Of a stretch of DNA of 64,000 nt, positions 15,485 through 23,911 are shown piece by piece. The position numbers were made by a program, and so were the translations under genes. The notes beneath the pieces are model-generated. The model was given only the letters and a program-made list of their open reading frames with translations, searched no databases and was not told the DNA's origin. How positions within the stretch are numbered: position 1 is the stretch's first letter; each line of letters begins with the position of its first letter. The DNA is from Phycisphaerae bacterium (GTDB lineage: Bacteria > Planctomycetota > Phycisphaerae > UBA1845 > UTPLA1). The stretch lies in contig DATEMU010000003.1 in the NCBI GenBank assembly GCA_035275405.1, positions 124,001 through 188,000 on the forward strand, read 5' to 3'.

Positions 15485-16957
15485 TTAAGGCTGGATCAAC
15501 GGCACGAACTCCTCGATGTCGCGGCCATTGAAAAGGCCGTTGCCATCGACGTCGGCCTGGGTGAGCGGGCAGTCCGGATAGACCGTCGTAAACTGCCCGG
15601 GATCGAGCAGCGCGAGGACCAGCGCTTCGACGTCAAATTGATTCACCCAGCCGTCGCAGTTCAGATCACCCAGGCGGAAGGGTACATTCATCTGCCATTG
15701 AAGCGACTGCGTCATCCACGTGTTTCTCGCAACTTCGTTGCGGACGAGCAGGGTGGCGTCCCAAACCGTGACGCTCAGCGTGTGCGCACCCGGCGGAATC
15801 ATGACCGTCGCCAGATCGAGATTGACGCTCGTCGCGCCCGGGATCGCATTGGTATCCAGCGACCACTGAATCGACAGCGGGTTGCCGACCGGATCGACCG
15901 GATCGACGAAGACCGTCTCGCTCCCGTCCAGAACCTGCCCCGTATTCGTCGATCCGTCGATCGGCTGGACGATCTTGTAGATCTCGATGATGAGCGATTC
16001 GGCGCTGGGGCGATTGAACGGCCGCCCCAGGGCGCGCATCTTCGAGTTGTTGCTGGGCCGGTAGATTCCAAGCAGGCTGTAGTTGGCTCCTTCGTAGGTG
16101 GAAACAAGCCCGTCGTAGGCCGGATCGTTGAACCCCAGCCACGTGGCCCATTTCGTCCCGTTCAGGGTCATCTGCGCGGCGTTGTAGATCGAAACGTTGG
16201 ACGTCGAGGGCTCCGGTCCGATGTAAACGGTCGGACCGCCGTAGTCGTACTCATCGGCCAGGTTGCCGAGGCTATGGCCGAACTCGTGAATGGCGACCTC
16301 GGCGGCGGACCCATTCCCGCCGGAGGTCGTGGCTAAATCGTCGGAAGTGTAACCGGCGCCGCCATACATCGTCGAGTTCGCCACTGCAAGAACAAGGTCC
16401 ACGTCCGGCGCGGCGGCGGCGAAGTTGTAGGCCTTGAAGACGCTGACGCACAGGAGCCGCTCGATCCCATTGCACCAGAAGCGCATGTCCATGGCCGTGT
16501 TCTTGAGGATGCCCTGCGTCGGGTCGTTGTCCACCCCGGAATCCACCGAGACGACCTCAACTTCGTGGACATCAAAAAACGGGCCGTACGTGGCAAAGGG
16601 TTGTTGTGAAAAAAACGACGCCATCGCGGCGGCCGCATGCGTATGAAACAGGCCCTGCTGCGCCGCCTGATACCCGTCGCCCACAATGACAATGTCCACC
16701 CGATTGTTGACCAATCCGCGGCCCTTGCCGCGCAAGCCGACGGGTTTTTCAACCGGAAGCTGCAACATGCCCCCCGCGAGCTGCCCGTTGTTGTCAACAT
16801 AGTCGTAGTAGACGGTCTGCAACGGCTCGGCGATAGGCTCTGCCTGGCTGGCCGCTGCCGCGCACCCTGAGCCCAGGGCCGCAAGACCGATCAAAAACAA
16901 GGACCGGTCCCAACGGCGCCGGACAGTGCCAAAATTTTGAAGCAATGTTGAGTCCAA
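15485..16957 (-). CDS. Secreted M64-type metallopeptidase with C-terminal dockerin-like region
   Basis: Zinc endopeptidase exported from the cell. The N-terminus has a hydrophobic segment (LFLIGLAALGSGCAAAA), possibly a lipoprotein signal with Cys32. The zinc site is IHEFGHSLGNLADEYD (His224, Glu225, His228; the D-E-Y downstream is characteristic of M64, the family of Clostridium IgA peptidase). The domain is preceded by VDIVIVGDGYQ, also a family signature. The C-terminus from about 425 has two Ca-binding-like loops (LGDLNCDGWVNQFDVEAL and DVDGNGLFNGRDIEEFV), resembling a dockerin duplication. It sits on the same strand within the leucine-degradation cluster between mccB and the hydratase, but is not obviously related to that pathway. 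Confidence 0.88.
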   Translation of the reverse strand: MDSTLLQNFGTVRRRWDRSLFLIGLAALGSGCAAAASQAEPIAEPLQTVYYDYVDNNGQLAGGMLQLPVEKPVGLRGKGRGLVNNRVDIVIVGDGYQAAQQGLFHTHAAAAMASFFSQQPFATYGPFFDVHEVEVVSVDSGVDNDPTQGILKNTAMDMRFWCNGIERLLCVSVFKAYNFAAAAPDVDLVLAVANSTMYGGAGYTSDDLATTSGGNGSAAEVAIHEFGHSLGNLADEYDYGGPTVYIGPEPSTSNVSIYNAAQMTLNGTKWATWLGFNDPAYDGLVSTYEGANYSLLGIYRPSNNSKMRALGRPFNRPSAESLIIEIYKIVQPIDGSTNTGQVLDGSETVFVDPVDPVGNPLSIQWSLDTNAIPGATSVNLDLATVMIPPGAHTLSVTVWDATLLVRNEVARNTWMTQSLQWQMNVPFRLGDLNCDGWVNQFDVEALVLALLDPGQFTTVYPDCPLTQADVDGNGLFNGRDIEEFVPLIQP

Positions 16958-17019
16958 AGGCCCGCTCCTTGGCTGCTCATTCTAGGAAGCGATCCGAAAA
17001 AGGCAACGAATCAGCCGAC

Positions 17020-18630
17020 TTACATCCTGAATACACTCTGCCGCCGCTCTCCGAACGGCGCATTCAACGACGCCCCGATCGCCAGGCCCAGCACCATCCG
17101 CGTGTCCGCCGGGTCAATGATCCCGTCATCCCACAGTCGCGCGGTGCTGTAATACGCGCTGCCTTCTGTCGCATATATTTCCAGCGTGGGGCGCTTGAAT
17201 TCCTCCTCCTCGGCCGCCGTCATCGCCTTCTTCTTCTCCCGAGCCAGTTGGTCCTTCTTCACCGTCAGCAGCACATTCGCCGCCTGATCGCCGCCCATCA
17301 CGCTGATCCGCGCGTTGGGCCACATCCACAAGAACCGCGGTTGGTACGCCCGCCCGCACATCCCGTAATTCCCCGCCCCATACGACCCGCCGATGATGAC
17401 CGTGAACTTCGGCACGCAGGCGTTCGACACCGCCGCGACCATCTTCGCCCCGTCCTTGGCGATGCCGCCCGCCTCATATTCTTTTCCAACCATGAAGCCG
17501 GTGATGTTCTGTAGGAAAACGAGCGGCACGCCGCGCTGGCTGCACAGCTCAATGAAGTGCGCCGCCTTCTGCGCGCTCTCGGAGAACAACACGCCATTGT
17601 TCGCCAATATCCCGACCGGATAGCCCCAGAGATGCGCGAATCCGCAGACCAGCGTCGACCCATACAGCGCCTTGAACTCGTGCAGCCGGCTGCCATCGAC
17701 GATCCGCGCGATCACCTCGCGGACGTCGTAAGGCTTGCGGATGTCCTTCTGGATAATGCCATAGATCTCCTTGGGATCGTGCGCCGGCTCTTCCGGCTCC
17801 CGCACATCCAGGGTCGACCGCGGCCGGGTGTTCAGATGCTCGACGATGTGCCGCGTGATCGCCAGCGCATCCTCATCATCCTGCGCGTAATGGTCGGCCA
17901 CGCCGGAAGTCCGACAATGCACATCCGCCCCGCCCAGATCCTCCGCGCTCACTTCCTCCCCAGTCGCCGCCTTCACCAGCGGCGGCCCGCCCAGAAAAAT
18001 CGTCCCCTGATTCCGAACGATGACAGCCTCGTCGCTCATCGCCGGCACATACGCCCCGCCCGCCGTGCACGAGCCGAGCACGACGGCGATCTGCGGAATC
18101 CCCTGCGCGCTCATCCGCGCCTGGTTGTAAAAAATCCGCCCGAAGTGCAGCTTGTCGGGAAATACCTCCGCCTGCAGCGGCAGATACGCCCCGCCGGAAT
18201 CCACGAGGTAAATGCACGGCAGGTGATTCTCCTCCGCGATCTCCTGCGCCCGCAGGTGCTTCTTCACCGTGATCGGATAGTACGTCCCGCCCTTCACTGT
18301 CGCATCGTTGGCGACGATCATGCACTGCCGCCCCTGCACCTGACCAATGCCGGTCACAATCCCGGCCCCTGGCGCCTCGCCGTCATACATCTCCCACGCG
18401 GCCAACGGGCTGAGTTCGAGGAACGGACTCTGCGGATCAACCAGATGATCGATCCGATCGCGCACGAGAACCTTGCCGCGACCGGTATGCTTCTCAATCG
18501 ACGCCGCCCCGCCGCCTTTCCGCACGTCCGCCACGCGCCCGCGCATCTCCGTCACCAGGCCCTCCATGTGCGCCTGGTTTTCCTTGAACGCCGCCGACGC
18601 GATATCAATCTTTGAAGGGATGACATCCAT
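17020..18630 (-). CDS. Methylcrotonyl-CoA carboxylase beta subunit (carboxyltransferase)
   Basis: Transfers carboxyl from biotin to 3-methylcrotonyl-CoA. It is 536 residues from the ATG at 18630 ([15 protein letters not shown]); the frame is open upstream but codes only for implausible sequence. Features typical of Mcc[11 protein letters not shown] near the N-terminus, [14 protein letters not shown], the acyl-CoA oxyanion region [17 protein letters not shown], and the second half [26 protein letters not shown]. The C-terminus [20 protein letters not shown] matches the family. It is the first gene of the cluster, divergent from the pgsA-like gene. Confidence 0.95.
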   Translation of the reverse strand: MDVIPSKIDIASAAFKENQAHMEGLVTEMRGRVADVRKGGGAASIEKHTGRGKVLVRDRIDHLVDPQSPFLELSPLAAWEMYDGEAPGAGIVTGIGQVQGRQCMIVANDATVKGGTYYPITVKKHLRAQEIAEENHLPCIYLVDSGGAYLPLQAEVFPDKLHFGRIFYNQARMSAQGIPQIAVVLGSCTAGGAYVPAMSDEAVIVRNQGTIFLGGPPLVKAATGEEVSAEDLGGADVHCRTSGVADHYAQDDEDALAITRHIVEHLNTRPRSTLDVREPEEPAHDPKEIYGIIQKDIRKPYDVREVIARIVDGSRLHEFKALYGSTLVCGFAHLWGYPVGILANNGVLFSESAQKAAHFIELCSQRGVPLVFLQNITGFMVGKEYEAGGIAKDGAKMVAAVSNACVPKFTVIIGGSYGAGNYGMCGRAYQPRFLWMWPNARISVMGGDQAANVLLTVKKDQLAREKKKAMTAAEEEEFKRPTLEIYATEGSAYYSTARLWDDGIIDPADTRMVLGLAIGASLNAPFGERRQSVFRM

Positions 18631-18697
18631 GGCGCAAAATGTATCCGCTTTCACACGCCCGTGACAGGTCCGGTGTCCTCCACTAGACTCTCCGCTC

Positions 18698-19342
18698 GTG
18701 GCAACCCACCTCCACATGGGCTGGCCCAACCGGATCACCCTCGGCCGGCTCCTCGCGATCGGGCCCTTTGTCGTCTGCCTGCTCAATCTCGATCAGCCCG
18801 ACCGAGTCTGGCTCCGCTGGGTGGCCATCATCATCTTCGTCCTCATGGGTCTCAGCGACCTTGTGGACGGCTACCTCGCCCGCCTCCTCAAGGACGAATC
18901 CCCCCTCGGCGCCTTTCTCGACCCCCTCGCCGACAAGCTCTTCATCACATTTTCCGTCATCATCCTCTGCATCAAAGGCATCCACTTCCGCGATTCCTTC
19001 GGCGCGGACGTCGTCCTGGCCCTTCCCAACTGGGTCGCCGTCGCCGCCATCAGCAAAGACCTCGTCGTCTCGATGGGCTTCGGCGTCATTTATCTCATCA
19101 CCGGTCGCGTATTCATCCAGCCCCGCCGACTGGGCAAATGGTGCACAACGGTCCAACTTGCACTAGTATTATGTGTCCTGTTGTGGCCCAGTTTGCCCCA
19201 GCAATTAGGCAGATTGCCCGAGGCCCTTTGGTATGCCGCCACGGCCATGGCCATCCTCGCGACGCTGGACTACATCAGGCTCGGCAGCCGCTTCTTGGGC
19301 ACGACGGCCACTGAGGCGAAAGGAAATGGCAAGGGAGAATAA
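18698..19342 (+). CDS. CDP-alcohol phosphatidyltransferase, probable phosphatidylglycerophosphate synthase
   Basis: Membrane enzyme that condenses CDP-diacylglycerol with a polyol, probably glycerol-3-phosphate. The family motif DG-x2-AR-x8-G-x3-D-x3-D is intact ([20 protein letters not shown] then PLADK), and four to six hydrophobic helices follow. The opening [16 protein letters not shown] is typical of PgsA. The start is a GTG at 18698; an ATG at 18716 (MGWPN) would also fit, and neither has a clear ribosome-binding site. It overlaps nothing and leads straight into ribBA after 3 bp. Confidence 0.87.
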   Translation: MATHLHMGWPNRITLGRLLAIGPFVVCLLNLDQPDRVWLRWVAIIIFVLMGLSDLVDGYLARLLKDESPLGAFLDPLADKLFITFSVIILCIKGIHFRDSFGADVVLALPNWVAVAAISKDLVVSMGFGVIYLITGRVFIQPRRLGKWCTTVQLALVLCVLLWPSLPQQLGRLPEALWYAATAMAILATLDYIRLGSRFLGTTATEAKGNGKGE

Positions 19343-19345
19343 TGA

Positions 19346-20599
19346 ATGACCGCTGGTGACAGCCCGTTCAGCTCGATCTCCGAAGCCCTCGCCGAACTCA
19401 AGGCCGGTCGCTTCATCGTCCTCGTCGATGACGAAGACCGCGAGAACGAGGGCGACCTCGTCTGCGCCGCGGAGCTCGTCACGCCCGAGATGATTAACTT
19501 CATGATCCGCCAGGCCGCGGGCAAGCTCTGCCTCAGTCTGACCGCCGAGACCTGCGAACGGCTCCATCTCTATCCCCAGGCCAACGAAAACACCGCGACT
19601 CACGGCACCGCTTTCACCGTCTCCATCGACGCCGGCCCCGAACTCGGCGTCACCAGTGGCGTCTCCGCCGCCGACCGCTGCCGCACCATCCGCCGCTGCC
19701 TCGACGCCGACGCCAGGCCCTCCGACTTCCGCCGCCCCGGCCACATCAGCCCGCTGAAAGGCAAATCCGGTGGCGTCCTCGTCCGCGCCGGTCATACCGA
19801 GGCCAGTATCGACCTTGCCCAACTCGCCGGTCTTAAGCCCGCCGGTGTCATCATCGAAATCCTGAACGATCGTGGCGAGATCGCCCACCTCGACGACCTC
19901 ATCGCCTTCGCCAAGCGGCACGATTTCAAAATCTGCACCATCGCCAACCTGGTGGAGCACCGTCTCCAGCGCGAGCGCTCGATCATGCGGATCGAGTCCA
20001 TCCCGCTGGAGAACCGCTTCGGCCGCTGGACCCTCCACGCCTACAGTTCCGTCCTCGATTCCGAACCGCACGTCGCCCTCACCATGGGCGCGATCGGCCG
20101 ATTCGACGCCGTCGGCGATCCGGTCCCCCTCGATCATCCCATCCTCGTCCGCGTCCACTCGCAATGCCTGACCGGCGACGTGTTCGAATCGCTCCGCTGC
20201 GACTGCGGCTCGCAACTGGAACGGGCGATGCAGCTCATCGCCGAGGTTGGTGAGGGCGCGATCGTCTATCTCCGCCAGGAGGGCCGCGGCATCGGCCTGA
20301 CCAACAAGCTACACGCGTACCGGCTCCAGGACGAAGGGCTCGACACCGTCGAGGCCAACGAAAAGCTCGGTTTCCCCGCCGACAAGCGCGACTACGGCAT
20401 CGGCGCGCAGATCCTCCGCGATCTAGGTATCCGCCAGATCTGTATTCTCACGAACAACCCCAAGAAAACGAACCGCCTGGCGATCTACGGTCTCGACGTC
20501 ATCGAGCAGCGCCCGCTGCAAATCGCCCCCAACCCCCACAACCGCCGCTACCTCGAAACCAAGCGCACCAAGCTGGGGCACACCCTCGATGAAATCTAA
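19346..20599 (+). CDS. ribBA: Bifunctional 3,4-dihydroxy-2-butanone 4-phosphate synthase / GTP cyclohydrolase II
   Basis: Supplies both riboflavin precursors from ribulose 5-phosphate and GTP. The N-terminal DHBP synthase domain (about 1-205) has the acidic loop VDDEDRENEGD (27-37), the GVSAADR segment and RAGHTEA. The C-terminal GTP cyclohydrolase II domain (about 210-415) has the zinc-binding Cys set SQCLTGDVFESLRCDCGSQL and the RQEGRGIGL motif. Its length, 417, is normal. The last codons overlap the ATG of the GNAT-like gene. No FMN riboswitch is seen, as the gene starts 3 bp after the pgsA-like gene. Confidence 0.96.
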   Translation: MTAGDSPFSSISEALAELKAGRFIVLVDDEDRENEGDLVCAAELVTPEMINFMIRQAAGKLCLSLTAETCERLHLYPQANENTATHGTAFTVSIDAGPELGVTSGVSAADRCRTIRRCLDADARPSDFRRPGHISPLKGKSGGVLVRAGHTEASIDLAQLAGLKPAGVIIEILNDRGEIAHLDDLIAFAKRHDFKICTIANLVEHRLQRERSIMRIESIPLENRFGRWTLHAYSSVLDSEPHVALTMGAIGRFDAVGDPVPLDHPILVRVHSQCLTGDVFESLRCDCGSQLERAMQLIAEVGEGAIVYLRQEGRGIGLTNKLHAYRLQDEGLDTVEANEKLGFPADKRDYGIGAQILRDLGIRQICILTNNPKKTNRLAIYGLDVIEQRPLQIAPNPHNRRYLETKRTKLGHTLDEI

Positions 20600-21332
20600 T
20601 CCCCATTCGGTAGCGTCACCCCTCGTGGGGGATGACCGCGCCCCGCCGCCGCCCCGACCTCCGCTCCTCAAGCCTCAAGCCTCAAGCCTCAAGCCTTCCG
20701 CTTGCTATCTCTCCCCCTTCACCCCCGACTTCGCCCCGCTCGTCGCCTCCTGGGTTCGCACCGCGCAGGAACTAACCTGGCTCGCCCCCGGCACCCCGCC
20801 TCCGGTGACCGCTGAGAAAGTCGCCGCGTGGGGCGAAGACAGGAAAAACCGCTACTTGTTCTGGGCAAACTCACCCTCCCCTTACGAAGGAGAGGGCCGG
20901 GGTGGGGTCTCATCTCCCTCTCCCACGCGGGCCGGGGTGAAAGCCGACCTCCCCGCCGGCTACGCCGAACTCAACGAGATCCCCAACCAACCCGCCCACC
21001 TCTGGATCGGTCACTTCCTTATCGACCCGTCGCGCCGCGGTCGCTCCCTCGGCGTCCGCTTCGCCCAGGCCCTCCTCGCCCGCGCCTTCGTCGAACTCGC
21101 CGCCAGGGAAGTCGTCCTCGTGGTCTTCCCCGACAACAAGAAAGCGATTCGCTGCTACGAACGCGCCGGCATGTTGCAGTCCGGTCACGAGCGCAAGTTC
21201 TTCAAGGCCACCAACGCCGAACACCAGTTCCTCCGCATGGCGATGACACGAACCCGCTTCCACCGCCTCGCCGCCTCCGGCCGCATCGAAGGACGACCGT
21301 TACCGCTCTGTAGCATCACCCCTCGTGGGTGA
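20589..21332 (+). CDS. GNAT-family acetyltransferase interrupted and flanked by translated repeat DNA
   Basis: The recognisable GNAT core is ACYLSPFTPDFAPLVASWV..., DRKNRYLFWA, LPAGYAELNEI, HFLIDPSRRGRSLGVRFAQALL and KAIRCYERAGM, i.e. acetyl-CoA binding and strand beta5/alpha4. Three parts of the frame are repeat DNA. Residues 7-38 come from a GTAGCGTCACCCC element plus a CCTCAAG heptamer array. A 25-residue insert near 95-118 reads SPSPYEGEGRGGV. The last residues (CSITPRG) come from a second GTAGC-TCACCCC copy. The insert falls between two beta strands and keeps the frame. The real start may be downstream of the repeat-coded segment. It overlaps the ribBA stop by 11 bp. Substrate unknown. 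Confidence 0.7.
   Translation: MKSNPHSVASPLVGDDRAPPPPRPPLLKPQASSLKPSACYLSPFTPDFAPLVASWVRTAQELTWLAPGTPPPVTAEKVAAWGEDRKNRYLFWANSPSPYEGEGRGGVSSPSPTRAGVKADLPAGYAELNEIPNQPAHLWIGHFLIDPSRRGRSLGVRFAQALLARAFVELAAREVVLVVFPDNKKAIRCYERAGMLQSGHERKFFKATNAEHQFLRMAMTRTRFHRLAASGRIEGRPLPLCSITPRG
20610..20629 (+). repeat. Dispersed repeat, left copy (GTAGCGTCACCCCTCGTGGG)
   Basis: Nineteen of 20 bases are shared with 21310-21329 in direct orientation, exactly 700 bp apart, flanking the GNAT core. It is read in frame at the protein N-terminus. Confidence 0.75.
20666..20693 (+). repeat. Tandem heptamer CCTCAAG x4
   Basis: Four perfect 7-bp units, translated as part of the GNAT N-terminus (KPQASSLKP). A decayed three-unit version (CCTCAAG, CCTGCAG, CCTCAGG) lies in intergenic DNA at 22643-22663. 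Confidence 0.8.
20868..20941. repeat. REP-like GC-rich element inside the GNAT gene
   Basis: Contains two alternating CTCCC / GGGCCGGGGTG blocks (GAGAGGGCCGGGGTGGGG and CTCCCTCTCCCACGCGGGCC), capable of folding on themselves. A related block lies downstream at 21359-21402. It is in frame, coding for a Ser/Pro/Gly-rich loop. Confidence 0.7.
21310..21329 (+). repeat. Dispersed repeat, right copy (GTAGCATCACCCCTCGTGGG)
   Basis: Direct copy of 20610-20629 with one mismatch. It supplies the last codons of the GNAT frame; the stop codon follows at once. Confidence 0.75.
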
Positions 21333-21681
21333 CGATCCGAGCCCCGAGCGCAAGGGAAGGGTTTTTCTCCCTCTCCGTCGGGAAAGGGCCGGGCTGAGGG
21401 CTGCCCGTGTGGCCCCGACTCTCAGCCGGTGATGTATGTAGGGCAGTGTCGAGTCTTCGAGACCTGCCGGCCCTGTCGTACTATCCGCAGCGGCCGTGCC
21501 GGGCGATCTGAACCGAGCGCCGCGGCGCAAGCCCGGGTTTTTTTAACCCGCTACACATAACTCCGCCCCATTGGGGCGCAGGAACGTAGCCACGAGCCCG
21601 TGGGACAGGAACGCCCCCCATTTCTGTTCCCCGTTCCCTTATTCCCTCTCTGGGATGGAGGTCCGGCGATTCGAAGTTTTG
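21333..21681. other. Repeat-rich intergenic stretch, no gene seen
   Basis: Holds a second REP-like block (21359-21402), a 12-bp palindrome GCGCCGCGGCGC (21517-21528) followed by a CGGGTT-TTTTT-AACCCG hairpin (21534-21550), a hairpin around TCCGCCCCATTGGGGCGCA, and a CTGTTCCCCGTTCCC-type repeat (21624-21646). Two GAGC-n-GCGCAAG-n-GGGTTTTT stretches (near 21339 and 21515) look like copies of one unit. The hairpins could end the GNAT transcript. Confidence 0.6.
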
Positions 21682-21918
21682 TTATCGCCGCGAGTTCTTG
21701 TCCGGCATGGTCTTGAGCAACGCGCGCAAGACGGCGTTCACGGATTCCGGCGTCGGGAACGCGCGAGCAATATCCGGATCGAGAAGAACGACGCGGCTGC
21801 CCGCCTTGTATCGTGAGGCAAATCGGTTTCGCCTGGCCCTGCGATAGTCAAATCGATATTCCGACTTCAGCCCGTTGCCGGACTTGTTCGGCTTTCTACG
21901 AGAGAGGGTTTTCTTCAT
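21682..21918 (-). CDS. Antitoxin-like protein of the BrnT module
   Basis: A 78-residue basic protein. After a Lys/Arg-rich N-terminus it has YRFDYRRARRNRFASRY, then VVLLDPDIARAFPTPESVN and AVLRALLKTMP. The D/E-Y-D-F/Y...RxxRxxY...LxPDxxxxFPxxxSVNxxLR layout is that of the common partner proteins of BrnT toxins. Its start overlaps the end of the toxin gene by 23 bp, so translation is coupled and toxin comes first. Such partners normally neutralise the toxin and repress the promoter. Confidence in pairing is higher than in the exact family name. Confidence 0.75.
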   Translation of the reverse strand: MKKTLSRRKPNKSGNGLKSEYRFDYRRARRNRFASRYKAGSRVVLLDPDIARAFPTPESVNAVLRALLKTMPDKNSRR

Positions 21919-22183
21919 AATCCTGACGCTCTCGAAGCGTGGCCTTTCGTGCGCTGATGATGCGAATCCTGCCTGACCGTTCCAAGAAGCTCACCACGAT
22001 CAGGCGATCTTGCGCGGAGTGTCCTATTATAATCTCGCGGCGCTCCTGGGTCGAGTGTTCTTGGTCCGTGAAGATGGCCGCGAGCGGATCGCCGAAAACT
22101 GTGGCAGCCTCCTCAAACGCGACTCCGTGCTTATTGAGGTTCGCGGCTGCCTTTCTTGAGTCCCATTCGAACTCAACAAACAT
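21896..22183 (-). CDS. BrnT-family ribonuclease toxin
   Basis: A 95-residue protein from the ATG at 22183; the longer open frame upstream is not plausible. BrnT features: MFVEFEWDSRKAAANLNKHGV at the start, FEEAATVFGDPLA, then REIIIGHSAQDRLIVVSFLE and the RIRIISARKATLRERQDYE ending. BrnT toxins are RelE-fold ribonucleases that cut mRNA. The Lys/His (NKHGV) and the Arg/Ser/Arg near the C-terminus correspond to the conserved set. It forms a toxin-first operon with the downstream antitoxin-like gene, isolated in repeat-rich DNA. Confidence 0.9.
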   Translation of the reverse strand: MFVEFEWDSRKAAANLNKHGVAFEEAATVFGDPLAAIFTDQEHSTQERREIIIGHSAQDRLIVVSFLERSGRIRIISARKATLRERQDYEENPLS

Positions 22184-22362
22184 GATTCCGAGCCTACGCC
22201 GGGATGCACATCTGTTCAAGATCTGCATGTCTCCGCGAAAGACTCGCCCGCCGGAATCGATTGGATAAGATGGTGCACGCTCGCGGGCTGCGATACGTGT
22301 CCCCAAAAAAGGGGGCGACATAAGACCGTTGCTAACCCGCGGGAAAAGACAAGGAGTGAACC

Positions 22363-22437
22363 ATGAAGACGCGATGGATTCTCGGTGTCGCCGGACTTGC
22401 CCTTGCCAGCATCGCCGGCTGCGGGCCGTCCCGCTGA
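22363..22437 (+). pseudogene. Short lipoprotein signal peptide ORF, probably the start of a frameshifted gene
   Basis: AAGGAG lies seven bases before an ATG that opens MKTRWILGVAGLALASIAGC, a textbook lipoprotein signal with lipobox SIAGC. The frame stops four codons later (GPSR, stop). Shifting frame by one base continues as a Pro/Gly-rich stretch (PAEGPVQAGLGPSPGEPINPP) for about 60 residues. This suggests a small lipoprotein gene with a frameshift. A genuine 24-residue entericidin-like peptide is the alternative. Confidence 0.55.
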
Positions 22438-23095
22438 GGGCCCGGTACAAGCGGGACTCGGTCCGAGCCCCGGCGAACCAATCAACCCACCACGGCCCCG
22501 TCCGCCGCGCGCGATGCCGCCAGCACGTCGCTCGCCTGCCGCAATGACCTCCCCAGCCCAATACCCACGGAGTTCACTCGCTTGGGCGACTAATCCGACC
22601 CTCTGTTCCCTGTTCCCTTAATCCCTTATTCCCCCGACTCCCCCTCAAGCCTGCAGCCTCAGGCCTTTTTACAGGGAGCGCTGAGCAAGGGTGGTAGGCA
22701 GAGGACAAGAACAGCAGCGAAGCCGCCGTCTGCCTATGGCTTTCGGCGTCGTCCCGGAGATTCCGCGCCCATGCGTCAAGAAACGCAGAAATTCAACTTT
22801 GTCAGGGTATTTCAACCACTTTGTTTTTTTCCCGCGACGTGCGACGCTCCATCCTCAACGCTCAGGTCGCGCCATTGCGCTCGTTTGCGGTCGATTGCGC
22901 TTCAAAAAAACCTGCGACCAGGAGGTTATCCGCTCGCCACGTCGAGCCGCCGTGTCGCAGACCCGCCGTGGTGGGGAGACCGCGGCGGGCGCCATCTGCG
23001 GTTTCGTTCGTTCTCGCTCGATTTCGCCCCTCCCCTCCCCGGGGGGTTTCCAGGGCACCATCGACGCATCGCTGGGAGATCCCACACTGCAAGGA
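22438..23095. other. Long stretch without a convincing gene
   Basis: The first 200 bp hold the frameshifted continuation of the lipoprotein remnant, then a CTGTTCCC/TTCCCTTAATCCC repeat (22603-22633) and a degenerate CCTCAAG heptamer array followed by TTTTT (22643-22670). The rest (22680-23090) has no coding signal on either strand. Open frames there are Arg/Pro/Ser-rich on both strands and match nothing. It has an inverted pair CTGCGAC/GTCGCAG (about 22913 and 22963). It could hold an untranslated RNA, but no known RNA family was recognised. Confidence 0.5.
22603..22633 (+). repeat. CTGTTCCC/TTCCCTTAATCCC repeat
   Basis: Same consensus as 21624-21646 and the coding copy at 8213-8250. It consists of stacked TTCCC(TTAATCCC) units. 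Confidence 0.6.
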
Positions 23096-23818
23096 TTACT
23101 TATTAAGAGCAGTGGGGCGTCGCCGTTGGAGCCAGCGGGCGACGAGCCAGCAGAGGATGGCCCAGGCCGCGCCCAGGCACCAACCCGCTAGGACATCCGT
23201 GGGATAGTGGACGCCCAGGTACACCCGCGTGCAGCCGACGAGGAGCGTGAGGAACAGGGCCACGCCGAGGATGTAGAACTTCTGTCGCCGCTGCCGCGCC
23301 GCCGACGCCAGGGTCGCGCCGAGCGTAAGGTAGACGACTGCCGCCATAAGGGAGTGACCGCTGGGGAAGCTGGGGCTCAGGTGCTCGGTCAGCTCGGGCA
23401 GGATGGCCGGTCGCGCGCGGCCGAAGGCTCCTTTCAACAGGTTGGTAAGGATTGTGCCGCCGACGACCGAGGCGAGGATGAACGTCGCCGTGAAGGTACG
23501 ACGAACCAAGAACAGGTAGCCCGTGACGGAGAGCACGATGATGGTCAGGATCGGCGCCGCGCCGAGGGCGGTCCACTCCAGCGCGGCATTGGCGAGCCAG
23601 CGCGGCCCCTTCGGCCGCGACGTGTCGGCGGGGTCGCGCAGGGACCGCATGATGGCCAACTCCGCGTCCTGGGAGTTGCCTTCGGCCACTTCGTCCGCGA
23701 CTTCGATGAACGCCCAACTCAGACCGGCCAGCACGAGGATACCGGCGAGAACGAGCGGTTCCTGACCGCGCGTCCAGCGCCAGGTGCGAGTCGCCAGTGA
23801 TCGAAGCTTTGAGGGCAT
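23096..23818 (-). CDS. PAP2-superfamily membrane phosphatase
   Basis: Integral membrane lipid phosphatase-like protein, about 240 residues from the ATG at 23818. The three-part phosphatase signature is complete: KGAFGRARP, then PSFPSGHS, then RVYLGVHYPTDVLAG (the His of PSGH and the final His are the catalytic pair). About six hydrophobic helices are visible. Likely substrates are undecaprenyl pyrophosphate or phosphatidate; which one cannot be told. It stands alone between the repeat-rich zone and the GH9 gene. Confidence 0.9.
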   Translation of the reverse strand: MPSKLRSLATRTWRWTRGQEPLVLAGILVLAGLSWAFIEVADEVAEGNSQDAELAIMRSLRDPADTSRPKGPRWLANAALEWTALGAAPILTIIVLSVTGYLFLVRRTFTATFILASVVGGTILTNLLKGAFGRARPAILPELTEHLSPSFPSGHSLMAAVVYLTLGATLASAARQRRQKFYILGVALFLTLLVGCTRVYLGVHYPTDVLAGWCLGAAWAILCWLVARWLQRRRPTALNK

Positions 23819-23911
23819 GGCCGCGCAGTGTAGGGTGTCCACGCGCAGCGGCAACGCGGCCTTTGCTGGGTTAGTGGTTAACGCGTTGACTCCGTGCGAT
23901 GTACAGGCTCA

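Noticed and set aside
17557..18615. 352-codon plus-strand frame opposite mccB
   Set aside because: Shadow of a well-identified carboxyltransferase gene.
19205..20215. 336-codon open frame on the minus strand opposite ribBA
   Set aside because: Gly/Asp/Glu/Val-rich mirror of a high-GC gene; ribBA on the other strand has all its catalytic motifs.
20666..20693. CRISPR-like array
   Set aside because: Only a 7-bp tandem repeat with no spacers, and no cas gene in the window.
22691..23191. 166-codon open frame in the low-gene zone
   Set aside because: Composition is Arg/Ser/Pro-rich, no homologous pattern, and it runs into the PAP2 gene on the other strand.
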